DNA from: Clostridia bacterium
Lineage (GTDB): Bacteria; Bacillota; Clostridia; Oscillospirales; CAG-272
Direction: 5' to 3'
NCBI GenBank assembly: GCA_017407375.1
Contig: JAFQWT010000127.1
Coordinates: forward strand, 1 to 13,479
Length of the DNA stretch: 13,479 nt
Under the pieces are notes generated by a model that saw only the letters and a program-made list of their open reading frames with translations, did no database searches and was not told the origin of the DNA. Each line of letters opens with the position of its first letter. Positions within the stretch are counted from its first letter, which is position 1. Below are positions 6,260-13,479 of the stretch, in pieces. The position numbers and the translations under genes were made by a program.

Positions 6260-6289
6260 CGCCGCTGACCTCCGCTTCGGGAGGCGGCG
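6260..6289 (+). other. GC-rich hairpin in the leader of the YwaF-like gene
   Basis: CCTCC (6269-6273) pairs with GGAGG (6280-6284) around a GCTTCG loop, and CGCCG (6260-6264) pairs with CGGCG (6285-6289), leaving a 4-nt bulge on the left arm. No T-run follows, so it is not a terminator. It lies 20 bases before the ribosome site, next to a smaller CCGA/TCGG hairpin upstream. It may stabilise the mRNA or act as a leader control element. Confidence 0.5.
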
Positions 6290-6321
6290 CGGCCGCTGTG
6301 CTTACCAAAGGTGGAAATTCT

Positions 6322-7749
6322 ATGCTTCAGCTTATCACGTTCGGCGCGGCGGGCGCCTTGATCGCCGCTGTGCTCCTCCTCACAAAGCGTGAGGGAGCGG
6401 CCCGCTCCCGTCTTATCAAGGCACTGGTGATCGCGTTCTGCGCCATCGGCTTCTTCCGTCAGTGGCTGGCCGATTCGATCTACCTTGTGATCGACGGCGG
6501 CTGGCTCTACGAGACGTATTACGATCGGCGCGACACCTTGCAGATCATTCTTCGGTGGGGATACTTCTCCGCCTACTCCGTCCTTCCCGCGGCGGCCTTT
6601 ACGCGTTCAAGGACTCTTCGCAACATTGCGGGGTACGTCACGCTCCCCTTTGCCGTCGCCTCCGTCTTCTTCTTTGACGACTTCATGGCGTACTTCACGG
6701 ACACCGCGGCCGCGGGCTTCCACTGGAGCTACGGCTGGCGGGCGGCCTACTTTGTCCTTGAGCTGGCGCTTGCCGTAGCTCTGCCGATCCTCCTCCACGT
6801 GAGTGAGCGGCACGTGCTCCGCGTGGCATCCTTCACCGAGTGGAGGAACTTCCTCCTCGGCACGGCGGGCGTTGCGGTCACGGTGATGCCGTGCTACGCC
6901 CCCCAGGCACTCCTTGGCTACGTGCAGACCAAGCCGCCATCGTTCTCGACCTACCACCTCGTCTGGCTCGGTGTCACGTTTTTTATGGCACTGGGGCTCT
7001 ACTACCTCTTCCGCTTCCGCCCGTACGGTGAGCGGTATGCGCTTTGCCTCTTTCTCGTTCTGGCGCTGTTCTTCCATTACAATTCCCTCTACCTTACGGG
7101 CATCACGCTGCGGCGCCTGCCGTTCCAGCTTTGCAACATCGCCTCCTACTTCTTCCTTATCGCTATCGTCTTTAAGTGGGAAAAATTCTTCCACTTCACC
7201 TTCCTTGCCAACACTGTGGGCACCATCATCGCCCTTTTGGGTCCGGACTTCGGCTCCGGTGGGGCCAGCTTCCACAACGTGCACTTCCTTTATGAGCACA
7301 CCCTCGTCCTTGTGATCCCCGCACTCCTGGCGGGACTGCGCATCTTCCGCCGTGTGGACCTCCGCTCGCTCCGCCCCCTCTTTCTCGGGTTTACGGCGTA
7401 CTTCCTTTTTTGTTTTATCACGGGTACGATCATCAACGGCTATCGGGGCGGCGATACGCCGGCGGTCAACTACTTCTATATGTTCGACCTTGATATCGCC
7501 TTCCGCTATTTCCCCTTCCTCACCTTCGCGGAGAACTATTACTTTACCTTCGGGCGCTTTATCGTCTACCCGATCATCGTTTCCGTCGTGTACGTCGGCT
7601 TCTTCCTCCTCTGCCTTCTCTTTTACGGGATAGTGCGGTGGGCTTACAAGATGGAGGACGATCACCTGGCCCTGCGCCGCTCGGGCATTGAGCTTTACGA
7701 AAAGCTCAGCGGCAGGGCATCCCGCCGCCCGAAGAGCTTTATCGACTGA
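6322..7749 (+). CDS. YwaF/TMEM164-family integral membrane protein, double length
   Basis: A polytopic membrane protein of 475 aa with about 12 hydrophobic segments. Its C-terminal half carries the YwaF (TIGR02206)/TMEM164 signature: LPFQLCNIASYFFLIA (residues 266-281), then FLANTVGTIIALLGPDFG (294-311) and SFHNVHFLYEH (316-326). The conserved Cys271 and the His pair at 321 and 326 are the candidate active-site residues. Known of the family: human TMEM164 is reported as an acyltransferase forming ether phospholipids using a Cys; bacterial members are uncharacterised. Usual members are about 230 aa, so the N-terminal half is an extra membrane domain. ATG 6322 is chosen because AAAGGTGG sits 7 bases before it; a TTG frame at 6220 would add 34 residues and no ribosome site. 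The frame continues with the ABC genes after a 55-bp gap, suggesting one operon and a lipid-related or envelope role. Confidence 0.82.
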   Translation: MLQLITFGAAGALIAAVLLLTKREGAARSRLIKALVIAFCAIGFFRQWLADSIYLVIDGGWLYETYYDRRDTLQIILRWGYFSAYSVLPAAAFTRSRTLRNIAGYVTLPFAVASVFFFDDFMAYFTDTAAAGFHWSYGWRAAYFVLELALAVALPILLHVSERHVLRVASFTEWRNFLLGTAGVAVTVMPCYAPQALLGYVQTKPPSFSTYHLVWLGVTFFMALGLYYLFRFRPYGERYALCLFLVLALFFHYNSLYLTGITLRRLPFQLCNIASYFFLIAIVFKWEKFFHFTFLANTVGTIIALLGPDFGSGGASFHNVHFLYEHTLVLVIPALLAGLRIFRRVDLRSLRPLFLGFTAYFLFCFITGTIINGYRGGDTPAVNYFYMFDLDIAFRYFPFLTFAENYYFTFGRFIVYPIIVSVVYVGFFLLCLLFYGIVRWAYKMEDDHLALRRSGIELYEKLSGRASRRPKSFID

Positions 7750-7804
7750 CCCCACCGTCCCTTCAAAAAACCACGTGCGCGTGCCGCACGGATCGGAGTA
7801 CGCT

Positions 7805-8596
7805 ATGATAGAACACGAGGATACGATGCTCACCGCCGAGGCGGCCGAGGCCCCTGTGGATATGCTGACCATCCGCCACCTCACCAAAAGCTATGGGGAA
7901 TCCGAGGTCAATGCCGTTGAGGACCTCTCGCTCTCCTTGCGGGCGGGGGAGATCTACGGCTTTCTGGGGCCGAACGGCGCCGGCAAATCGACGACCATCA
8001 AGTCGCTGGCGGGCATCTACCCCTTCCAGCACGGGGATATCCTGATCGACGGGGTGTCGATCAGGACCGACCCCCTCGCAGCGAAGCGGAAGATCGGCTA
8101 CGTCTCGGATAACCACGCGGTGTTTGAGCGGCTGACGGGGAAGGAATACGTCAACCATATCGCCAACCTCTACTGCGTCGATCCCGCGGAGGCCGCGGAG
8201 CGCACCGAGCGCCTCCTTGACGTCTTTAAGCTGCGGGCGGCCTACCACCACCCGATCAAAAGCTATTCCCACGGAATGAAGCAAAAGATCTCGGTGATCG
8301 CGGCGCTCGTCCACAACCCGAAGCTCTGGGTGCTTGACGAGCCGCTCACGGGCCTTGACCCCCAAAGCTCGTACCAGCTGAAAAAGGTCATGCGCCAGCA
8401 CGCCGCGGAGGGCAACACCGTCTTCTTCTCCTCGCATATCCTTGACGTTGTGGAAAACCTTTGCGACCGCTGCTGCATCATCAAGGGCGGAAGACTTCAG
8501 GGCGTCTACGACCTTCATGAGCTGAAGAAAAACGGCGAGTCGCTCGAGGAGATCTTCATGGGCGTCATCGGTGACGTGGAAGAGGAGCTGACATGA
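7805..8596 (+). CDS. ABC transporter ATP-binding protein (ABC-2 exporter type)
   Basis: The 263-aa nucleotide-binding subunit powers the permease encoded next to it. Motifs in order: Walker A GPNGAGKST (55-63), a Q-loop region GYVSDN (98-103) lacking the usual Gln, the signature YSHGMKQK (154-161; S-H-G-M form typical of ABC-2 exporters), Walker B LWVLDEP (174-180), D-loop GLDP and H-loop His211. ATG 7805 is supported by GGAG 6 bases upstream; a longer frame from 7688 overlaps the previous gene and has no site. An extra 20 residues precede the usual start and may be partly unused. Its stop overlaps the permease start (ATGA), so the two are translationally coupled. Confidence 0.94.
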   Translation: MIEHEDTMLTAEAAEAPVDMLTIRHLTKSYGESEVNAVEDLSLSLRAGEIYGFLGPNGAGKSTTIKSLAGIYPFQHGDILIDGVSIRTDPLAAKRKIGYVSDNHAVFERLTGKEYVNHIANLYCVDPAEAAERTERLLDVFKLRAAYHHPIKSYSHGMKQKISVIAALVHNPKLWVLDEPLTGLDPQSSYQLKKVMRQHAAEGNTVFFSSHILDVVENLCDRCCIIKGGRLQGVYDLHELKKNGESLEEIFMGVIGDVEEELT

Positions 8597-10200
8597 GGAC
8601 CGCCCTTCGCCTTCTGCGGCTCCAGATCGACAACAGGTCGGACATCCTCAAGACCGCCACGCCAAGGACCATGGTGCCGGCCATCGCCAAGGCGGCCGCC
8701 GCCCTCCTCCTTGCCACGCTGGTGGCGGTGCTGGTGCTGCCGCGCGTCTTTATCCTCGGCTTTTCGGTTAATGCGGAGCTTCTCTCGCTTGTTTTGACCG
8801 TCACGCAGCTGGTCTCCTTGGCCTTTGCGGTGGGGACCGTGGTCCATACGCTCTACCTCTCCAACGATAACGAGCTTCTGGTCTGCCTCCCCGTAACGCC
8901 CAACCAGCTCTTTGTTTCCAAGCTGCTCCTCATCTATATCACCGAGCTGGCGGTCAACGCCATGATCTCCGTGCCGCTTTTTGTGGGCATTGGTCTCAGC
9001 TCCCATCACGGGATGGGGCTTTCCTACTACCTGTCCATCCCCCTGATGCTCCTCCTTTTGCCGATCCTGCCCATCATCCTGGCGGCCTTCCTCAGCGTGC
9101 CCCTGATGCGCGTCATTCGCTTTCTCAAAAAGCACACCGTCCTCTCCATTCTTTCGATCTTTCTTCTGGTCGCCGCCTGCCTTTGGGGCTATCTTATGCT
9201 GATCGGCAGTGTGGTGGGGGAGTTTGACGTTACCAAGGATCAGCTGGCAACGGTTGCGCGCATCGATGCCGTCATTGCCTCGGTGGGGGCCTCCATTCCC
9301 GTCTACTACCAGCTGGCCTGCGCCATGCTCAGCTTTTCGCGTTGGTATTACTTCGCGGCATTTCTGCTTCTGCTTTCGGCCGTGGCCGTCGCCACCTTCC
9401 TCATCACGCGGTACTTCTTCTTCAAGACGGCCATGTCAAGTCTTGAAAAAACCGTCAAGCGCGGTCGCCGCGCGACCCCCTTCCGTCGGCGGAGCCAATT
9501 TTCCTCCCTGCTCATCAAGGAGTTCCGTTGCGTTTTCCGCTCGACCTCGGACGTTTTCGAGTATTTCCTCTTCACGCTCCTGATGCCCTTCATCGTGTTC
9601 TCCTACGACCGCCTTCTCATGGAGATCACCGTGCGGCAGGCGGGAGAAAACATGATCGCGGGGGCGCACGTGATGGTCGTTGCCATCCTTGCCATGCTCT
9701 CCAACATCTCCTCCGCCTCCGCCATCTCGCGGGACGGTGCCAACTTCCAAAACTCCAAGATCATCCCCGTGGGCTTTTACACTCAGATCCTTGCCAAGTT
9801 CTCCTTCAATGCGATCTTCACGCTCGGCGCCGTTATTGTCACGGCCCTGATCTCCATGGTATTTTACCCCGCGTGGCAGATCCTGCTCGGCTCGCTGGCC
9901 GTGGCCCTGGCCGCCATTGGCCATATCGCCTACTGCATCGATACCGACATCAAAAACCCCACGGTGTGCATCCAGGGGAACGAGGATGCCTCCACGGTGA
10001 GCAAGACCACCCCAAAGGCGCTCATCTCGGGCCTTATCATCGGCTTTATCCTCGGCATCATCGTCATTCTGATGTCCGAGGTCGAGAACGTGCTGCTTCC
10101 TTATCTCATTATCATTGCGCTCTCACTTGTGTTTATGGTCTATCGGGTCTATACCCTGATCCTCAGGATCCACCTTGCCTACGATAAGATAGAAATGTGA
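8593..10200 (+). CDS. ABC-2 type permease subunit
   Basis: The 535-aa protein is the membrane subunit pairing with the preceding ATPase. It is built as two similar halves, each with about six hydrophobic segments, joined by a basic cytoplasmic stretch (KRGRRATPFRRR, residues 289-300). Each half begins with the family pattern: NDNELLVCLPVTPNQLFVSK (91-110) and, in the second half, SAISRDGANFQNSKIIPVG (376-394), where small charged loops face the ATPase. This tandem arrangement is seen in large ABC-2 permeases. The start overlaps the ATPase stop by 4 bases. The next gene follows after 10 bases, consistent with an operon. Substrate is unknown; the lipid-enzyme-like neighbour and Ig-like surface partners suggest an envelope component rather than a drug, but that is inference. 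Confidence 0.88.
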   Translation: MRTALRLLRLQIDNRSDILKTATPRTMVPAIAKAAAALLLATLVAVLVLPRVFILGFSVNAELLSLVLTVTQLVSLAFAVGTVVHTLYLSNDNELLVCLPVTPNQLFVSKLLLIYITELAVNAMISVPLFVGIGLSSHHGMGLSYYLSIPLMLLLLPILPIILAAFLSVPLMRVIRFLKKHTVLSILSIFLLVAACLWGYLMLIGSVVGEFDVTKDQLATVARIDAVIASVGASIPVYYQLACAMLSFSRWYYFAAFLLLLSAVAVATFLITRYFFFKTAMSSLEKTVKRGRRATPFRRRSQFSSLLIKEFRCVFRSTSDVFEYFLFTLLMPFIVFSYDRLLMEITVRQAGENMIAGAHVMVVAILAMLSNISSASAISRDGANFQNSKIIPVGFYTQILAKFSFNAIFTLGAVIVTALISMVFYPAWQILLGSLAVALAAIGHIAYCIDTDIKNPTVCIQGNEDASTVSKTTPKALISGLIIGFILGIIVILMSEVENVLLPYLIIIALSLVFMVYRVYTLILRIHLAYDKIEM

Positions 10201-10210
10201 GCCAAAAATC

Positions 10211-11143
10211 ATGAAAAAGACCATCATACTGATCCTTGTGCTTTTACCGATCGTGCTGATCTCCGTCATCGCCATTGCGGGGCGGGTGCTTTCGCTTGTC
10301 AACCACATCTCGGTGGAGCGCGTGGAATTTGTGGACCGCGTGGGCTCGACCTACACGGCGGACGTCCAGCTGGACGTCCCGCAGGGCGAGCAGCGCGCCA
10401 CCGCCATCCGCATCTATCCTGAGCTGGCCACCAACAAAAAGGTGAGCTACACCTCCAGCAATACCGACGTCTGCACGGTGGACGAAAACGGTGTGATCAC
10501 CGGTGTCCATTGGGGCACAGCGGTGGTCACGGTAAAAACGCAGGACAGCTCCCGCGTGGCCACCATCAACGTCCTGGTCTCGGCCGATGAGCCGTTTGCC
10601 GTCACCCTCTCGCACAGTGAGCTTTCGCTGTTTGTCGGCGGCACGCTTGGCACCCTTACGGAGGCGGTCGATGCCCCGGTAGCGGTCGATAAGCGCGTCA
10701 CGTGGACCTCCTCCAACGAGGCCGTGCTGGCCGTTGACCCGGAGCACGGCACGCTGAAGGCCAAAGCCCCCGGTGAGGCCACCGTCACCGTGACCACGGT
10801 CCTGGGCGGCAGGACCGCCTCCTGCCGCGTCACCGTGCGGGATGAGGCGCCCTTTGCCCTGGATCCTGCCTCGCTTGCGGGGGTCGAGGACCGCTCGGAC
10901 GCCGTGTACGGCAAGTATCTGGTTTCCTTGCGTCAGCTTGACCTTGCCTCCGTCCTTCACCTTTCCGAGGGGGTCTCGGCCTCGGATATTACCCTCACGG
11001 TGGAGTCGGGCGTTGTGACAAGGGACGGCTGGGTGCTCACCCTGAGGGAGGGGGCCAGCGGCCTTGCCCACCTTACCGCCACGTATGAGGCGGGGGGCGT
11101 TTCTCACACCGTCAAGCTCCAGCTCCTCTTTAATCCGCAGTAA
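10211..11143 (+). CDS. Membrane-anchored bacterial Ig-like (Big_2) domain protein
   Basis: The 310-aa protein has a single N-terminal hydrophobic segment (residues 4-24) after two lysines and no lipobox, so it should be anchored with the rest outside. Two Big_2-type modules follow: VSYTSSNTDVCTVDENGVITG (78-98, then GTAVVTVKT) and VTWTSSNEAVLAVDPEHGTL (163-182, then GEATVTVTT). A third, diverged region runs 217-310. Each hallmark is a Trp/Tyr-Thr-Ser-Ser-Asn strand. Such modules mediate adhesion or partner binding and are not enzymatic. The gene starts 10 bases after the permease stop with only a weak ribosome site, so translation may depend on coupling. Placed between an exporter and an Ig-like lipoprotein, it is probably an accessory on the outer face of the transporter. 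Confidence 0.85.
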   Translation: MKKTIILILVLLPIVLISVIAIAGRVLSLVNHISVERVEFVDRVGSTYTADVQLDVPQGEQRATAIRIYPELATNKKVSYTSSNTDVCTVDENGVITGVHWGTAVVTVKTQDSSRVATINVLVSADEPFAVTLSHSELSLFVGGTLGTLTEAVDAPVAVDKRVTWTSSNEAVLAVDPEHGTLKAKAPGEATVTVTTVLGGRTASCRVTVRDEAPFALDPASLAGVEDRSDAVYGKYLVSLRQLDLASVLHLSEGVSASDITLTVESGVVTRDGWVLTLREGASGLAHLTATYEAGGVSHTVKLQLLFNPQ

Positions 11144-11146
11144 CCC

Positions 11147-11165
11147 CGGCCCTTGGCCGTTTATC
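11147..11165 (+). terminator. Short hairpin between the two Ig-like genes, possible attenuator
   Basis: CGGCC (11147-11151) pairs with GGCCG (11155-11159) around a 3-nt loop, followed by TTTATC. The stem is only 5 bp and the T-run three, so termination would be partial at best. Confidence 0.25.
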
Positions 11166-11195
11166 ATAGATACTAACCCCAAAAAGGAGAAAACC

Positions 11196-13479
11196 ATGAA
11201 GAGTTCTTTCAAGAGATCTACGCTTCTCGCTCTCATCTTCATCCTTGCGGTGATCGCCCTTGCCTCCTGTGATGCCCTTGGCAACGTTCTGCCGGGGCCG
11301 GAGGGAAGCACCACCGCCGCCGCGACCACCACGGCTCCCCAAAAGGATTGGGCCCTGGTGCTCACAGCCGATAAGACCGAGCTTTCCCGCGGTGACACGG
11401 TAACGCTCAGCGCCGTCCTCAAGGCGGCAGGGGAGGAGGACCTCCCCTCCGAGGGCACCGTGTTCCACGTGGTCTCGGGGAGCGATTACATCACCCGCTC
11501 GGGTAACAAGAGCGCGACCTTTACCGTGCTTGACACCGCCCCCCACGGCGCGGAGATCAAGCTGATGGCCCAGGAGGGCGCGACCCTCTCGGAGGTCATC
11601 ACCCTGACGGTGAACGTCCCCGCCACGTCGGTCACCCTCACGGCGGGTGGCGCCGTCTATCTCCCCGCAGGGGAGGAGCGCGTGCTGACCGCCACCGTCC
11701 TGCCCGTCGGTGCCGCCGATCAGGTCACCTTTACGGCCACCGAGGGCGCCAGCGCTGTCGAGATCGTCGGCAACGTGCTGAAGGTCAAGCCCGGCACGCC
11801 CAGCGGCACCCGCATCAAGGTCAAGGCCACGGTAGGCACGGTCAGCTCCGAGGAGCTTTCCTTCACCGTCGGCTATCCCCTCTCGGGCATCAGCATCTCG
11901 GCCCCCGGCTCCCTGGAGATCCTCCCCGGCGCCACCTCCACCGTTACGGTGCTGAAAAACCCCGAGGATGCTGTGGACTCCGAGTATCGGCTGGAGTTTA
12001 TGAACGACTGCAGCCGCTATGCCTCGATCAGCGGCAACGTCATCACCGTGTCGGACGAGGCGATCCCGGGCACCGAGATCTCCGTCAGAGCCGTCTCCGG
12101 TACCAAGACCTCGAACACCCTGACCTTTACCGTCGGCTATCCTCTCGAGGATCTTACCATCTCGGCCGATGTGCAGAACATCCTCGCGGGTAAGACGGCC
12201 ACCGTCACGGTCACCCTCGCCCCTGTGAACGCCACCAACGGCGCCTATCACCTGGAATTCGTCAACGACTGCGCCGCCTATGCCACGATCAACGGCAACG
12301 TCATCACCGTCTCGTCCGAGGCCACCACGGGCAGCCTGATCAAGGTCAAGGCCGTGTCTGCCACCAAGGAGTCGAACGTGCTGACCTTCACCGTTGGCTA
12401 TCCTCTTGAGTCGATCACGGCAAAGCTAGGCAGCTCGGGCAATATCGACCCCGGCAGCTCGGCCGCGCTCTTCGCCACGATCTTCCCCCTGAATGCCACC
12501 AACGGCAGCTATGAGTGGAAGATCACCGAGGGCAGCGAGTACGCCGAGCTCGTCGGTGACGATACGGTCAAGATCAAGAGCGATGCCACCCTCGGCGCTA
12601 CCGTCAAGGTGAAGGCCGTGGCGGGCGCCATTTCCTCGAATGAGATCACCATCATCGTCGGTACCCCCATCAACACCCTCACCATCTCCTCGCAGGCTCC
12701 CGCGATCCTTGACCGCGGCGGCAACTACCCCCTGACCCTCACGGCAACGCCGGAGGAAGCCACCCTCACCGCTGTGGAGTGGAAGGTCACCGAGGGTGCC
12801 GCCTATGCCAGCGTTGTCAACCGGGTCCTTCTGATCGCCCACAACACTCCCGCCGGCACCAAGGTCACCCTGCACGCTGCCAGCGGCTCGATCACCTCCA
12901 ACACGCTCTCCTACACCGTCGGCGTGAAGCTGGAGGACATCACGGTCTCGCTGGGTGGCGTGACCAACGTGGAGCCCGGCGCCTCGGCCGCGGTCTCGAC
13001 CGTACTGACTCCTGATAACGCCACCGACCGTGACGTCACCTGGGTATTCGATGAAGGCGGCACCTACGCCACCATCACCTCAGGCGCCCTCACCGTGAAT
13101 GCCGATGCCCCCGTCGGCGCTAAGATCACCTTCCACGCCGTGATCGGTGAGGTGGAGAGCGACTCTCTCACCGTCACCGTCGGCATCCCGCCCGAGAAGA
13201 TCACCATCTCGCTTGGCGGCGTGACCAACGTCGATCCCGGCGCCCCGGCCACGGCCTCGGCAACGCTCGAGCCCGGCAATGCCAGCGAGATCCCCCTGAC
13301 GTGGGTGATCGATGCGGGCGCTGACTACGCCACGCTCACGGACGGCGTTCTCACCGTAAAGTCGGCGGCTCCCGTCGGCGCCAAGATCACCTTCCACGCC
13401 GAGTACGGCGCGGTGGAGAGCGCGCCGCTTACCGTCACCGTCGGTATCCCGCCCGAGAAGATCACCATCTCGCTTGACG
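11196..13479 (+). CDS. Large lipoprotein with tandem bacterial Ig-like repeats (3' end outside the window)
   Basis: The frame is open from ATG 11196 to the window edge: 761 codons without a stop. AAAGGAG lies 5 bases before the start. A signal peptide (MKSSFKRSTLL...) ends in the lipobox LASC with Cys25 as the lipidated residue, followed by a Thr/Ala-rich linker (about 39-50). The rest is a string of Ig-like units of 87-88 aa: roughly 51-140, 141-225, 226-313, 314-400, 401-488, 489-575, 576-662, 663-749 and a new one starting at 750. Each begins after a TVG(Y/I)P-type boundary and has a YATI-NGNVITV core. This would be a cell-surface, membrane-tethered protein with a stalk of repeats; a functional C-terminal domain may lie beyond the window. 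No enzymatic motif is visible. It probably belongs to the upstream operon, with the Ig-like protein just before it. Confidence 0.9.
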   Translation, partial: MKSSFKRSTLLALIFILAVIALASCDALGNVLPGPEGSTTAAATTTAPQKDWALVLTADKTELSRGDTVTLSAVLKAAGEEDLPSEGTVFHVVSGSDYITRSGNKSATFTVLDTAPHGAEIKLMAQEGATLSEVITLTVNVPATSVTLTAGGAVYLPAGEERVLTATVLPVGAADQVTFTATEGASAVEIVGNVLKVKPGTPSGTRIKVKATVGTVSSEELSFTVGYPLSGISISAPGSLEILPGATSTVTVLKNPEDAVDSEYRLEFMNDCSRYASISGNVITVSDEAIPGTEISVRAVSGTKTSNTLTFTVGYPLEDLTISADVQNILAGKTATVTVTLAPVNATNGAYHLEFVNDCAAYATINGNVITVSSEATTGSLIKVKAVSATKESNVLTFTVGYPLESITAKLGSSGNIDPGSSAALFATIFPLNATNGSYEWKITEGSEYAELVGDDTVKIKSDATLGATVKVKAVAGAISSNEITIIVGTPINTLTISSQAPAILDRGGNYPLTLTATPEEATLTAVEWKVTEGAAYASVVNRVLLIAHNTPAGTKVTLHAASGSITSNTLSYTVGVKLEDITVSLGGVTNVEPGASAAVSTVLTPDNATDRDVTWVFDEGGTYATITSGALTVNADAPVGAKITFHAVIGEVESDSLTVTVGIPPEKITISLGGVTNVDPGAPATASATLEPGNASEIPLTWVIDAGADYATLTDGVLTVKSAAPVGAKITFHAEYGAVESAPLTVTVGIPPEKITISLD
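12921..13442 (+). repeat. Two adjacent closely related 261-bp Ig-like repeat units
   Basis: Units 12921-13181 and 13182-13442 are identical in length (87 codons). By hand count 54 of 87 residues match, with long shared blocks: LGGVTNV, APVGAKITFHA and LTVTVG. The following unit (from 13443) opens with IPPEKITISL as in the second. Earlier units, starting 11871, 12135, 12396 and 12660, are spaced 261-264 bp but are more diverged, so expansion seems more recent toward the 3' end. Confidence 0.85.

Noticed and set aside
6220..6321. N-terminal extension of the YwaF-like protein from a TTG codon
   Set aside because: No ribosome site before 6220, and the segment encodes a Gly/Ala-rich stretch over a leader hairpin, whereas ATG 6322 has AAAGGTGG at good spacing and begins a membrane helix.
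7688..7804. Extended start of the ABC ATPase overlapping the YwaF-like gene
   Set aside because: No ribosome site and no family-like sequence; ATG 7805 has GGAG 6 bases upstream.
6607..7887. 426-codon minus-strand frame opposite the YwaF-like gene
   Set aside because: Highly charged, repetitive Glu/Val/Asp sequence antisense to a clear membrane protein; no ribosome site or family match.
11130..12251. 373-codon minus-strand frame opposite the lipoprotein, with further ones at 12426-12875 and 13080-13397
   Set aside because: Gly/Asp-rich antisense frames repeating with the Ig units. The plus frame has a signal peptide, lipobox and ribosome site and stays open for 761 codons.
11871..13442. CRISPR-like array
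   Set aside because: The regular 261-264 bp periodicity is coding and reflects protein Ig-like units, not short repeats with unique spacers.

Overview
The window looks like chromosome from a GC-rich anaerobic Firmicute, probably a gut Clostridia-type organism. The reasons are a ferredoxin-dependent 2-oxoacid oxidoreductase, strong AGGAGG-type ribosome sites, TTGACW/TATAMT promoters, a YwaF/TMEM164-family membrane protein next to an ABC-2 exporter, and a lipoprotein made of bacterial Ig-like repeats. The organism call is inference; no RNA gene or species marker is present.

Region 1 (1-1440, GC-rich, plus strand): the end of a three-subunit 2-oxoacid:ferredoxin oxidoreductase operon. It holds the last codons of the probable alpha subunit, the TPP-binding beta subunit and the gamma subunit, packed with 1-bp gaps and closed by a perfect 16-bp terminator hairpin.

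Region 2 (about 1590-5765, visibly AT-rich): a compact restriction-modification island that looks horizontally acquired. A minus-strand operon encodes a 112-aa putative regulator, an NPPY-type DNA methyltransferase and a second, D12-type adenine methyltransferase with an unusual DSPY motif, and ends in its own terminator. A divergent plus-strand gene encodes an HNH endonuclease. The 85-bp divergent promoter region carries two 20-bp direct repeats set 32 bp apart. One covers the methylase promoter's -10 and spacer, and the other lies just upstream of the endonuclease ribosome site, an arrangement expected of operators that time methylation before restriction. The island lies between an orphan strong promoter (1558-1585, left) and an orphan strong terminator (5828-5873, right), as if a native transcription unit had been replaced.

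Region 3 (5866-6321): an AT-rich gene-free stretch with a strong promoter and a GC-rich leader hairpin.

Region 4 (6322-13479, GC-rich, plus strand): a five-gene cluster consisting of a double-length YwaF/TMEM164-like membrane protein, an ABC ATPase, an ABC-2 permease, a membrane-anchored Ig-like protein and a large Ig-repeat lipoprotein that runs off the window. The last gene is open at its 3' end and has at least eight Ig-like units. Together they suggest an envelope export or lipid-modification system with surface-exposed Ig-like partners. Its substrate is not evident from the sequence.
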